Part shown: positions 1-6,898 of the stretch, in pieces
How the letters are laid out: the number at the start of each line of letters is the position of its first letter
Numbering within the stretch: the stretch's first letter is position 1
Assembly: GCA_023423995.1 (NCBI GenBank)
Contig: JAFAEL010000142.1
Location: 1-16,045, forward strand
Direction of reading: 5' to 3'
Source of the DNA: Pseudomonadota bacterium
GTDB lineage: Bacteria > Pseudomonadota > Alphaproteobacteria > Rhizobiales > Beijerinckiaceae
DNA: 16,045 nucleotides
The notes under the pieces: model-generated
Told to the model about the DNA's origin: nothing
Databases searched by the model: none
What the model saw: the letters and a program-made list of their open reading frames with translations, nothing else
Made by a program: the position numbers and the translations under genes

Positions 1-2
1 GG

Positions 3-194
3 ACGCATCTGCCGCTCTTCCTGGATGCCTACAACCACGCCCGCCGGCTGAAGACCCTGCGCGGCCTCACACCCTACGAACACATCCTCCAGGTCTGGAC
101 CAAAGAGCCGGAACGCTTCAGACTCGACCCGTCACACCACATCCCGGGACCGTACAGGATCAGCAAAGCTGCCTGGGGTTGCCTGGTTCTGTGA
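3..194 (+). pseudogene. IS481-type transposase, C-terminal fragment (runs off left edge)
   Basis: The reading frame enters from the left edge and stops at TGA 192-194, giving about 63 residues. It contains the hallmark C-terminal stretch of IS481/IS3-like DDE transposases: AYNHARRLKTLRGLTPYEH, followed by VWTKEPERF and DPSHHIPG. In related transposases the protein usually ends almost directly after the HxxPG residues, typically with GLNT. Here it continues for 14 residues of unrelated sequence (PYRISKAAWGCLVL) before stopping. I infer that the 3' end of the element was lost or rearranged at about position 150, so this is probably a remnant. The catalytic DDE residues lie outside the window, so I cannot tell whether the rest of the gene is intact. 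It converges on the alcohol dehydrogenase gene and marks the left border of the locus. Confidence 0.75.
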
Positions 195-322
195 AAACCC
201 TCTCCTTTGGGCAGGAGGTGCTCACATACCGAGGAATCGGCCGGCGGCCGCTCAATGTGCTTGATCCGACCCTCGAGCGCGGATGTCTGGCCGCCTTGAG
301 ACTTCGCCGCTCTGCGACGCGC

Positions 323-1372
323 TCACTCCGTCACGAACACCGCCTTGCCGCTGCCGCCCTCGTCGAACACGCGGTAGGCCTTGACGGCTTCCTCCAGCGT
401 CCAGCGATGCGTGAACAGGTCGTCGACCGGTATTCCGCGCTCCGCCACGAAGCGCGCGCAATCGGCCTGGCCCACGGTCGAGAAAGTCCAGGAGCCGAAG
501 ACCGAAAGCTGCTTTCGGATCATCTGCGGGCTGACCTCGATCGTCACGTCTCCGCCTTCGCCGACAAAGCAGGCGCTTCCCCATGCCGCGGAGCACCGGA
601 TGGCGGCCGAGCGTCCGGCGCTCGCGCCGGAGGTGTCGAGCGTCTTCGTGGCCCCGCGCCCGCCCGTGAGCTGCATGATGGCCTCGACCGGGTCGGTGGT
701 GCTCGCGTTCACGATCTCGCTCGCCCCGAATTCCCGGGCGCGCTCGACCCTTCCGGCGCTGACATCGACCGCGATGACCTGGGCCCCCATCGCGGCAGCA
801 AGCTGGGTTGCGGACAGGCCGACCGGCCCCTGGCCGAAGATCGCCACCGTGTCGCGGGCCGTGACGTTGAGGCGGACGAGGGCTCCGAAGGCGGTACCCG
901 TCCCACAGGAGATCGCGGCCCCGGTCGAGAAGGAGAGCTCGTCGGGAAGGCGCACCAGCGTGCTTGCGGGCACGGTCATGTAGGGCGCGTGCGCGCCATG
1001 GGCCGTGACGCCATAGACCGCCGCGCCGGAGACGCACATCTGCGTCCAGCCTGTCCTGCAATGATGGCAGCACTCGCATCCGCGGTAATGGTGGACCATC
1101 ACGCGGTCGCCGATGCGCCATGAGTTGCCGACATCCCGGCCGATCCCGACGATGACGCCGCACGGCTCGTGCCCTGCGATCACCGGCTCCGCATTGTCCT
1201 TGAAGCCGAGCGCGGCGAGCCCGCCGCTTTTCGGCGCGCGATAGAACTTCAGGTCGCTGCCGCAGACGCCCGAGGCCTTGATCTCGAGCACGACTTCCTG
1301 GGGCCCCGGGGTGGGATCCGGAACCGAGATGAACTCGATCGAGCGGTCCCCGACGAAAGCAACGCCCTTCAT
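323..1372 (-). CDS. Zinc-dependent alcohol dehydrogenase (MDR family)
   Basis: The gene encodes a 349-residue cytoplasmic medium-chain dehydrogenase of normal family length. It likely oxidises an alcohol or polyol with NAD(P)+; the substrate is unknown. Visible features are the catalytic zinc ligands C37 (GVCGSD), H68-E69 (AGHEPCG) and probably C156. The structural zinc site C99, C102, C105 and C113 has exact C-x2-C-x2-C-x7-C spacing. The Rossmann motif GQGPVG is at 180-185, and D203 at the end of the second strand favours NAD over NADP. The ATG at 1370-1372 is preceded, on the minus strand, by a GGGGAGGGGAG purine run that can serve as ribosome binding site. The gene is transcribed divergently from the LysR gene, a common arrangement for a LysR target. 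It is the only leftward gene in the window. Family assignment is firm, but the substrate is not. Confidence 0.93.
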   Translation of the reverse strand: MKGVAFVGDRSIEFISVPDPTPGPQEVVLEIKASGVCGSDLKFYRAPKSGGLAALGFKDNAEPVIAGHEPCGVIVGIGRDVGNSWRIGDRVMVHHYRGCECCHHCRTGWTQMCVSGAAVYGVTAHGAHAPYMTVPASTLVRLPDELSFSTGAAISCGTGTAFGALVRLNVTARDTVAIFGQGPVGLSATQLAAAMGAQVIAVDVSAGRVERAREFGASEIVNASTTDPVEAIMQLTGGRGATKTLDTSGASAGRSAAIRCSAAWGSACFVGEGGDVTIEVSPQMIRKQLSVFGSWTFSTVGQADCARFVAERGIPVDDLFTHRWTLEEAVKAYRVFDEGGSGKAVFVTE

Positions 1373-1468
1373 CTCCCCTCCCCCGCCTTATCTCCCGCCG
1401 CAGCTGTCAGAGCTCCGCCGGTTCTCGGCTCGTCGTCATGCGATCCGTGCCTGCGCTGGTGTGTCATG

Positions 1469-1490
1469 CGGGTTGCTGGCGAACAACCCG
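1469..1490. promoter_or_regulatory. Inverted repeat, candidate LysR-type operator (distal site)
   Basis: Perfect 7-bp arms CGGGTTG and CAACCCG are separated by 8 bases. T1473/A1485 and T1474/A1486 each fit the T-N11-A pattern of LysR-type binding sites. It lies about 97 bp upstream of the dehydrogenase start and about 58 bp upstream of the LysR start, a plausible position for the high-affinity recognition site. Confidence 0.5.
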
Positions 1491-1505
1491 GAACGCCTTA
1501 TGGAT

Positions 1506-1524
1506 TGATCACCTGCCTCGATCA
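1506..1524. promoter_or_regulatory. Inverted repeat ATC-N9-GAT, candidate LysR-type operator (proximal site)
   Basis: TGATC and GATCA arms flank 9 bases. The core is ATC-N9-GAT (1508-1522) with T1509 and A1521 in T-N11-A register, the classical LysR-family motif known for example from NodD boxes. It sits 24 bases before the LysR start codon, well placed for autoregulation. Confidence 0.5.
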
Positions 1525-1548
1525 GTCAGAGGCGGTCGCGATGCGGAC

Positions 1549-2532
1549 ATGCCGATCCATTTCACGTTCGCCCATGTGGAGACCTTCATCGCCGTTGCGG
1601 AAAGCGGGAGCTTCCGGGCCGCATCGGAGCGCCTGCACATCTCCCAGCCCGCGGTCAGTTCGCGCATCCAGCAACTCGAGGCCCGCATCGGCCTGGCCTT
1701 GCTGACGCGCACGACGCGCTCAGTCCAGTTGACTCCCGAGGGCCAGCGCTTCCTGGACGAAGCAAAGCACATCTTTGCTGGACTGGAGGACCTCGCCGAG
1801 GGCCTTCGGGAGCGCGTGAACCTCAATAGCGGCGTTGTCTCGATCGCCGCCATGCCGTCGGTCGCGGCCAGCATCCTGCCGACGATTATGCTTGGCTTCC
1901 GGGCGCGCTACCCCCGGATCAGGCTCCGGATCGGGGATGCGACGGCCGGGCGTGCCACCGACCTCCTCGCCAATGGCGAGGTGGACCTCGCCATCATGAG
2001 CGCACAACCCCGTCACGGGATGGAGTTCGTGCCTTTGGTAACCGACCCCTGCCTCGTGCTTGCCTGCGCGCACCACCCGCTTGCGGCAGCGGACCAGGTC
2101 GGGTTGCAGGACCTCGCGCAGCATCCCCTCCTCCTCTATCCCCGGGGCACGACGCTCCGGGAAACGATCGACGCCGCATTCGACCGGATCGGGGCACGCA
2201 TAACGCCCGCCTACGAGGCGCATAACGTCGCCACCCTCGTGTCGCTTGCGGAAGCCGGATTGGGAATTGCGTTCGCGCCCAGGCTGATGCTGCGGCGGAT
2301 CAACCTGGGCTCATGCGCGGTTCTCAACCTCGAGGCGCGCTCGCTCGACCGCAACATCGGCATCTTGCGGCTGCGGAAACGGGCATCCCCCGCCGTCCAG
2401 ACCTTCATCAGCTTCTGCAAGACCTTCGACCTGCAGGATCTATCGGCAGGGGATGCCCCTCCGAGGGCGATAACTTCCGCTTATCAATCCATCGCGCCTT
2501 CCAAATTGTCCGGAGGTCCCGTCAACACCTAG
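1549..2532 (+). CDS. LysR-type transcriptional regulator
   Basis: The gene encodes a 327-residue DNA-binding regulator. The N-terminal winged helix-turn-helix is unmistakable: ETFIAVAESGSFRAASERLH at residues 11-30, then ISQPAVSSRIQQLE, then LLTRTTRSVQLTPEGQRFL. The periplasmic-binding-protein-like effector domain covers roughly residues 88-300, including GVVSIAAMPS, YPRIRLRIGD and SLAEAGLGIAFAP. I chose the ATG at 1549 because it places the helix-turn-helix at the usual distance from the N terminus; the open frame extends upstream to 1438 but would add 37 non-family residues and run through the candidate operators. The last 30 or so residues (after SFCKTFDLQDL) look like a non-conserved tail. 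It is divergent from the alcohol dehydrogenase and upstream of, and co-directional with, the binding-protein/AtuA block, so it may control both. Its inducer is unknown. Confidence 0.95.
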   Translation: MPIHFTFAHVETFIAVAESGSFRAASERLHISQPAVSSRIQQLEARIGLALLTRTTRSVQLTPEGQRFLDEAKHIFAGLEDLAEGLRERVNLNSGVVSIAAMPSVAASILPTIMLGFRARYPRIRLRIGDATAGRATDLLANGEVDLAIMSAQPRHGMEFVPLVTDPCLVLACAHHPLAAADQVGLQDLAQHPLLLYPRGTTLRETIDAAFDRIGARITPAYEAHNVATLVSLAEAGLGIAFAPRLMLRRINLGSCAVLNLEARSLDRNIGILRLRKRASPAVQTFISFCKTFDLQDLSAGDAPPRAITSAYQSIAPSKLSGGPVNT

Positions 2533-2578
2533 GCTCCGTCCGCCGACGGCTCGGGCTCCGGAGAGAGCGCCAGCCCAT

Positions 2579-2593
2579 GGGAGGACCATCTTG
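2579..2593 (+). promoter_or_regulatory. Ribosome binding site that fixes a TTG start
   Basis: GGGAGG at 2579-2584 lies 6 bases before TTG 2591-2593. The nearby ATG at 2577 is out of frame with the binding protein, so the Shine-Dalgarno sequence and the signal peptide both support TTG as the start. Confidence 0.7.
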
Positions 2594-3796
2594 CGTATAC
2601 GACGCGTTCTTGCCCTCGCCTGCACTCTGGTGCTGGCGACCCCTTCGCTGGCCAGCGACGACACGATCAAGATCGGGGTCCTGACCGACCACAGCGGCAT
2701 GAACAAGGACCTCGGCGGGCCGGGATCGGTTATCGCCGCGCAGCTTGCGATCGAGGATTTCGGCGGCACGGTCGGGGGCCGGCGCATCTCGGTCATCACC
2801 GCCGATCACGGCAACAAGGCCGATACGGGCGCCAGCATCGCCCGGCGCTGGTACGACGTCGAGGGTGTGGACCTGATCGCCGACGTGCCAGTCTCGTCCG
2901 TGGCTCTCGCGGTGCAGGACATCGCCAAGGAGAAGGACCGGCTGGTGATCTTCTCGGGCGCCGGCTCCTCCGACATCAACGGCAAGTTCTGCTCGCCGCG
3001 CGGCTTCCAGTTCGCCTTTGACAGCGTCGCACTCTCGAACGGCGTCGGAACCGCGGTGGTGAAATCGGGTGGCGACAGCTGGTTCATCATCACGGCGGAC
3101 TACGCCTTCGGCCATGCGCTGGAGCGCGACCTGAAGCGGAGCGTGGAGGCGGCCGGCGGAAAGGTGATCGGTACGGTGCGCCATCCGTACCAGTCGTCCG
3201 ATTTCGCATCCTTCCTGCTGCAAGCGCAGGGTTCCGGCGCGAAGGTGATCGGTTTCGCCAATGCCGCAGGCGACCTGATAAACATCATCAAGCAGAGCCA
3301 CGAGTTCGGGATCAGCGGATCGCAGCAATCGCTCGCCGCGCTCCTGATCTTCATCTCCGACGTGCACAGCCTCGGGCTCGAGCAAGCGAAGGGTCTTCAG
3401 CTCCTGGCGGGCTTCTACTGGGACATGGACGATGCGTCCCGCGCCTGGTCCAAGCGGTTCCGCGAGAAGTCGGGAGGCGTCGCGCCGACCGTCATACATG
3501 CCGGCGTCTATAGCGGCGTCATGCATTACCTGAAGGCGGTCGAGAAATCCGGGACAAAACAGGCCGGTCCGGTCAGCGACAAGATGCGCGAGATGCCGGT
3601 CGAGGACTTCTACACGAAGGGCGCGAAGATCTTCCCGAACGGCTGGGTGCAGCGCGACTTCCACCTGTTCAAGGTCAAGAGCCCGGCCGAGTCCAAGGGA
3701 CCTTGGGACTATTACAGCTTTATCCGCAGCATCCCGGGCAGCGAGGTGAAGCCTGTCGAGGCGATGAGCGAGTGCCCGCTGATGAAGAGGTCATAA
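2591..3796 (+). CDS. ABC transporter substrate-binding protein, Liv/HAAT type (Peripla_BP_6)
   Basis: The gene encodes a 401-residue periplasmic binding protein. Residues 1-21 form a Sec-type signal peptide (MRIRR, then a hydrophobic stretch, with cleavage likely after SLA). The mature protein opens with TIKIGVLTDHSG and contains GPGSVIAAQLAIEDFGG, DHGNKADTGASIARRWYD, WFIITADYAFGHALE and SSDFASFLLQAQGSGAKVIGFANA, all typical of LivJ-like type I binding proteins. The family binds branched-chain amino acids, amides, aromatic acids and other small organic acids, so the ligand cannot be deduced. The start is TTG. The gene follows the LysR gene by 58 bases, which suggests co-transcription. It lies 6.5 kb from the only complete Liv permease in the window, which has its own adjacent binding protein, so this one is an orphan or an alternative receptor. 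Confidence 0.93.
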   Translation: MRIRRVLALACTLVLATPSLASDDTIKIGVLTDHSGMNKDLGGPGSVIAAQLAIEDFGGTVGGRRISVITADHGNKADTGASIARRWYDVEGVDLIADVPVSSVALAVQDIAKEKDRLVIFSGAGSSDINGKFCSPRGFQFAFDSVALSNGVGTAVVKSGGDSWFIITADYAFGHALERDLKRSVEAAGGKVIGTVRHPYQSSDFASFLLQAQGSGAKVIGFANAAGDLINIIKQSHEFGISGSQQSLAALLIFISDVHSLGLEQAKGLQLLAGFYWDMDDASRAWSKRFREKSGGVAPTVIHAGVYSGVMHYLKAVEKSGTKQAGPVSDKMREMPVEDFYTKGAKIFPNGWVQRDFHLFKVKSPAESKGPWDYYSFIRSIPGSEVKPVEAMSECPLMKRS

Positions 3797-3931
3797 CCGG
3801 CCGGCGTTCTCGCCCCCGGACAGGTGATCGCCGCCGCTAGCGCGGCGAGGGCACCCGCTTCCTCGATGACAAGCAGGGCCGCCGGGCGATGCCCCGGCGC
3901 GGCGCCCGCCGAAGCCGACCAGGAGAAACGG
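3797..3931 (+). other. Gap between binding protein and AtuA-like gene
   Basis: These 135 bases contain a small perfect hairpin (CGCCGC, 4-base loop, GCGGCG at 3832-3847) without a T-run. An in-frame extension of the AtuA-like frame starts at GTG 3824, but its Ala/Arg/Pro-rich translation resembles no family sequence and has no clear ribosome binding site. I read the stretch as untranslated leader. Confidence 0.45.
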
Positions 3932-3934
3932 TTG
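3921..3934 (+). promoter_or_regulatory. Ribosome binding site supporting a TTG start
   Basis: AGGAG at 3921-3925 is followed by 6 bases and then TTG 3932-3934. This start removes a 36-residue Ala/Arg/Pro-rich extension and leaves a short lead-in to the conserved domain. Confidence 0.65.
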
Positions 3935-5704
3935 ACCGAGCAGCCCCAGACCGAGCTCGTCTCCCTTCGCGAGATTGCCCACGCGCGATCCGGCGAGAAG
4001 GGCAACAGCTCCATGATCTCGGTCATCGCCTATGACGAGGCCGATTTCGGGCTTCTCCGGGAGCAGGTGACCGAGGATGCCGTCCGGGTGATCTTCGGCC
4101 CGATCACCAAGGGCGGTATCACACGGCACGAAGTGCCCGCGATCGGCGCCCTCAACTTCGTTCTCGACGAGGTTCTGCAGGGCGGCCGCTCGCGCACACT
4201 CGCCTTCGAGGAATCTGGCAAGGCGCTCTCGTCCTTGATGCTGACCTTGCCCGTCCGGGTGCCGTTCGGCTTGCGGCGGCGGCTCGCGCCGCCCGATCCG
4301 AGGGTGAGCCCGCGGGGATGGGACGGAAAGTCCATCCGGCTCGGCTCCGCCACCGCCTGGTCCCGCGACCGCTTCGAGCCGGCGCGGGAACTCCTGGACA
4401 AGGGTGAACTCGATTACCTCTGCTTCGAGAGCATGTCGGAGGTCACGATGAGCGCCGCCCAGGCGGCGCGGCTCGGGGACGCCTCCACTCCCCTGTACGA
4501 CCCCTATCTCGTTCCCCGCATGGGGCCGGTTCTCCGCCTCGCGAAGGAACAGGGCGTCCGGATCATCACCAATCAGGGCTGGCTGGATCCGGTTGGCGCG
4601 GCGCGGCGGGTCGCCGAGCTGGCGGAGGAACTCGGCATGGGCGGGTTGCGGATCGCTGCTGTCGAGGGCGGGATCCTGACCGACCGCATCGCCGATCTCG
4701 GTCTCACGTTCATCGAGACGGGCGAGCCGGTGAGCGGGAGTCGCGACCAGATCGTCTCGGCCGAGGCCTATATGGGCGCTGCCGGCATTGCCGAGGCCCT
4801 GTCGCGCGGCGCGGATGTCGTGATCACGACGCGAGTCGCCGATGCGTGCCTCTACCTCGGACCGCTGATGCACGAGTTCGGCTGGCCGGCAGACGATCAC
4901 GAGCGGATGGCGCGGGGGATGATCATCGGCCACCTCATGGAGTGCGGCACGCAGATCTGCGGCGGGTATTTCGCCGATCCCGGGTACAAGGATGTCCCGG
5001 GGCTGTCCGATCTCGGCAATCCGATCGCCCAGGTCAGCGAAGAGCGCATCGTCCTGTCGAAGCTGCCGGGGAGCGGCGGCCTGCTGTCGCCGGCGACCTG
5101 CAAGGAGCAGCTGCTCTACGAGGTCGGCGATCCCTCGGCCTATTACTGCCCCGACTGCATCGCAGACCTGTCCGCCGTGCGCTTCGAGCAGGTTGGACCG
5201 GACGAGGTGGAGGTGTCGATCGACCTTGCCGCCTCGCGGCCGCGCCCCCCCACCCTCAAGGTCCTCGTCGGACTGCGCGAGGGTTTCATCACGGAGGAGA
5301 TGGTCATCTTCGCGGGGCCCGGCGCGCTCGCCCGGGCTCGTGCGACGCAGGCCCTCCTGGAGGAGCGCTTCCGGAAGGTCGATCTGCGCGCCGATGAGCT
5401 CCGCTTCGACTATCTCGGTATCAACGCGGTCCACCGCGAGGCCTCTCCGCCCCTCCGGGAGGAGCCCCACGAGGTGATCCTCCGCGTGGCGCTCAGGACA
5501 TCGAGCCGCGCGGAGGCCGACAAGCTGCGGCGCGAAATCGATCCGCTCGCGGTGAACGGGGTCGCCGGGACGGGGAAGTGGGCCACCAGCGCTCCCGGCT
5601 CGCGCGTGCGGCCGGTCGTCGGCCTGAATTCCTGCCTCGTGGGCCGAGAACTCGTTCCAACACGTGTGACGATGATCCATTCGGCCGGAAAGGGATCCGC
5701 ATGA
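3932..5704 (+). CDS. AtuA-family (acyclic terpene utilisation) protein with reversed domain order
   Basis: The gene encodes 590 residues from the TTG start. Residues 9-108 form the small AtuA-like ferredoxin-fold domain (LREIAHARSGEKGNSS, LREQVTEDAV, ALNFVLDEVLQGG, GKALSSLML). A Pro/Arg-rich linker (109-133) follows. Residues 134-583 are the large AtuA core, formerly DUF1446: IRLGSATAW, LDYLCFESMSEVTMS, HLMECGTQICGGYF, CKEQLLYEVGDPSAYY and the GLREGF...AGPGALARAR segment. In Pseudomonas AtuA the large domain comes first and the small one last, so this protein is swapped. The biochemical function of the family is not established; AtuA is needed for citronellol/geraniol use in Pseudomonas. No signal peptide or membrane segment is seen, so it is probably cytoplasmic. 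A CPDC pair (C406, C409) stands where relatives, as I recall them, lack cysteines. Its stop overlaps the TctC gene start by ATGA, implying translational coupling. Confidence 0.88.
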   Translation: MTEQPQTELVSLREIAHARSGEKGNSSMISVIAYDEADFGLLREQVTEDAVRVIFGPITKGGITRHEVPAIGALNFVLDEVLQGGRSRTLAFEESGKALSSLMLTLPVRVPFGLRRRLAPPDPRVSPRGWDGKSIRLGSATAWSRDRFEPARELLDKGELDYLCFESMSEVTMSAAQAARLGDASTPLYDPYLVPRMGPVLRLAKEQGVRIITNQGWLDPVGAARRVAELAEELGMGGLRIAAVEGGILTDRIADLGLTFIETGEPVSGSRDQIVSAEAYMGAAGIAEALSRGADVVITTRVADACLYLGPLMHEFGWPADDHERMARGMIIGHLMECGTQICGGYFADPGYKDVPGLSDLGNPIAQVSEERIVLSKLPGSGGLLSPATCKEQLLYEVGDPSAYYCPDCIADLSAVRFEQVGPDEVEVSIDLAASRPRPPTLKVLVGLREGFITEEMVIFAGPGALARARATQALLEERFRKVDLRADELRFDYLGINAVHREASPPLREEPHEVILRVALRTSSRAEADKLRREIDPLAVNGVAGTGKWATSAPGSRVRPVVGLNSCLVGRELVPTRVTMIHSAGKGSA

Positions 5705-6681
5705 GTCCAGCAACTCTTGCCCGAGCGGCGGCTGCCGCACTTGCACTGGGGGGCGCTGCTCCCAGCTTCGCGGGCGACGTCTGGCCCGAGCGCCAGCCCA
5801 TCATGTTGCTCCTTCCGGCCGGGGCCGGCGGCTCGTCCGATTCGCTCGCCCGGCTGCTCGCGGAGGAGTTCGGAAGCCGCCTCAAGCAGAGCGTCGTCGT
5901 GCAGAACCGGCCCGGAGCCGCCGGGAATATCGGAATGGCCCAGGCGGCCCGCTCCCGGCCGGACGGCTATTCGATCGTGCTATCCTGGACAGGGCCGATG
6001 GCGACCAATCTGGCGCTTTACCGGGATGTCGGATTCGACCCGAAGCGCGATTTCGCGCCTGTCGGCATGATCGGCTGCACGCCGAACGTGCTGGCGGTCA
6101 GCCAGGCCAGCCCGGTCAAGTCTCTTTCGGAGTTCATCGAGCACACGAAGGCGCATCACGGGGCGACCTTCTATGGCTCGGCCGGCGTCGGGAGCTCCTG
6201 GCACCTCGCCGGCGAGATGGTCAGCCGGAAGGCCGGCGGCGGCCTGGTGCATGTGCCCTTCACCCAGCCCGGCCAGGCGCTGACGGAACTGCTCGGAGGT
6301 CGCCTGAACGCGATCCTTCCTGTCCTGCCGATGACCGTCCCCCATGTCCGGGCCGGGACGATCCGCGCCCTGGCCGTCTTCTCGAAGGAGCGCTCCACGG
6401 TGCTTCCCGAGATCCCGACCACCGGGGAGCTCGGTCATCCCGACCTCGCGAGCGAGACCTGCTTTGCTCTTCTCGCCCCTGCCGGAACGCCGCCCGAGGT
6501 GATCGGCCGGCTCAACACCACGCTGGCCGAGATCGCCGAAGCACCGTCCACGAAGGAGCGGATGAAAGACCTCGGCCTGACCCTTGCCGTCGGCCCTCCG
6601 GAGCAGGTCACGACTTACCTCATGGAGGAGATCCCCAGGCAGGCCGCGATGGTGGCTGCTTCCGGCGCCAAGGCCGATTGA
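5701..6681 (+). CDS. TctC/Bug-family periplasmic substrate-binding protein
   Basis: The gene encodes 326 residues, the usual length for Bug receptors. A signal peptide spans residues 1-24 (cleavage after SFA). The mature protein shows the family's first-lobe hallmarks: PIMLLLPAGAGGSSDSLARLLAEEF, then VVVQNRPGAAGNIGMAQAARSRPDGYSI, later GSAGVGSSWHLAGEM and PFTQPGQALTELLGGRLNAI. The family binds carboxylates such as citrate, tricarballylate or aromatic acids, sometimes delivering to a TctAB permease and sometimes acting as a sensor partner. No TctA or TctB gene is in the window, so it is an orphan here. The ATG overlaps the AtuA-like stop (ATGA at 5701-5704), with GGAAAGGG 6 bases upstream as ribosome binding site. 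The tight coupling suggests the two proteins serve the same compound. Confidence 0.94.
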   Translation: MSPATLARAAAAALALGGAAPSFAGDVWPERQPIMLLLPAGAGGSSDSLARLLAEEFGSRLKQSVVVQNRPGAAGNIGMAQAARSRPDGYSIVLSWTGPMATNLALYRDVGFDPKRDFAPVGMIGCTPNVLAVSQASPVKSLSEFIEHTKAHHGATFYGSAGVGSSWHLAGEMVSRKAGGGLVHVPFTQPGQALTELLGGRLNAILPVLPMTVPHVRAGTIRALAVFSKERSTVLPEIPTTGELGHPDLASETCFALLAPAGTPPEVIGRLNTTLAEIAEAPSTKERMKDLGLTLAVGPPEQVTTYLMEEIPRQAAMVAASGAKAD

Positions 6682-6704
6682 GCGAGACCTCCGGGAGGTC
6701 TCGC
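6682..6704 (+). terminator. Strong stem-loop directly after the TctC gene
   Basis: Eleven-base arms GCGAGACCTCC and GGAGGTCTCGC are perfect reverse complements separated by one base, folding as a 9-10 bp stem with a 3-5 base loop. It starts on the base after the TGA stop. No T-run follows, so it is not a textbook intrinsic terminator. It may still end transcription, as often in high-GC genomes, or protect the 3' end of the upstream mRNA. Confidence 0.55.
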
Positions 6705-6870
6705 GCGCCCGCATCATTACACGGGATCGCTGCGGGCCGGCGGTGGACCGGAAGGCCGTCGAGTTCAGCTTCGTGGAGCGAGAGTTCACGAACGCCTGGT
6801 GCGCCCTGACCCGCAAGTCGTGGTTTGCCCCCTAGCCTTCCGCAATCTTCACCGCGGGTCGACTGCTATG

Positions 6871-6898
6871 TTGACGCGCATTCATTTGCATGTACGTT
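6871..6898 (+). promoter_or_regulatory. Possible sigma-70-type promoter for the SDR-to-CoA-transferase operon
   Basis: TTGACG (6871-6876) matches the -35 consensus at 5 of 6 positions. Sixteen bases later TACGTT (6893-6898) matches the -10 at only 3 of 6. The proposed -10 abuts the 6898-6918 dyad, an arrangement expected for a repressor site. The match is weak and was made by eye. Confidence 0.3.

Larger units (their letters stand above)
1373..1548. promoter_or_regulatory. Divergent promoter region between alcohol dehydrogenase and LysR gene
   Basis: This 176-base gap separates two divergent starts and must hold promoters for both genes. No convincing -35/-10 pair was found by eye for either direction. 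It does contain two clear inverted repeats, listed separately, at 1469-1490 and 1506-1524. Their centres are about 35 bp apart, and both fit the T-N11-A geometry typical of LysR-type operators. Divergent layout plus paired dyads suggests that the regulator controls the dehydrogenase and represses itself. This is inference from family behaviour. Confidence 0.6.

Noticed and set aside
252..1163. Long minus-strand frame inside the first alcohol dehydrogenase, and plus-strand frames at 179-1123 and 381-983
   Set aside because: They overlap a clear zinc dehydrogenase in other frames and give Arg/Pro/Ala-rich translations without family motifs, a common artefact of GC-rich coding DNA.
2522..3664. 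380-residue minus-strand frame opposite the first Liv-type binding protein
   Set aside because: Antisense shadow of a gene with a signal peptide and clear family motifs; no domain of its own.
3832..3847. Hairpin CGCCGC-N4-GCGGCG as a terminator
   Set aside because: Only a 6-bp stem without a T-run, expected by chance in such GC-rich DNA.
3791..5746. 651-residue minus-strand frame opposite the AtuA-like gene
   Set aside because: Long but a mirror of a strongly conserved gene. Its translation is rich in Arg, Gly, Asp and His and has no recognisable domain.
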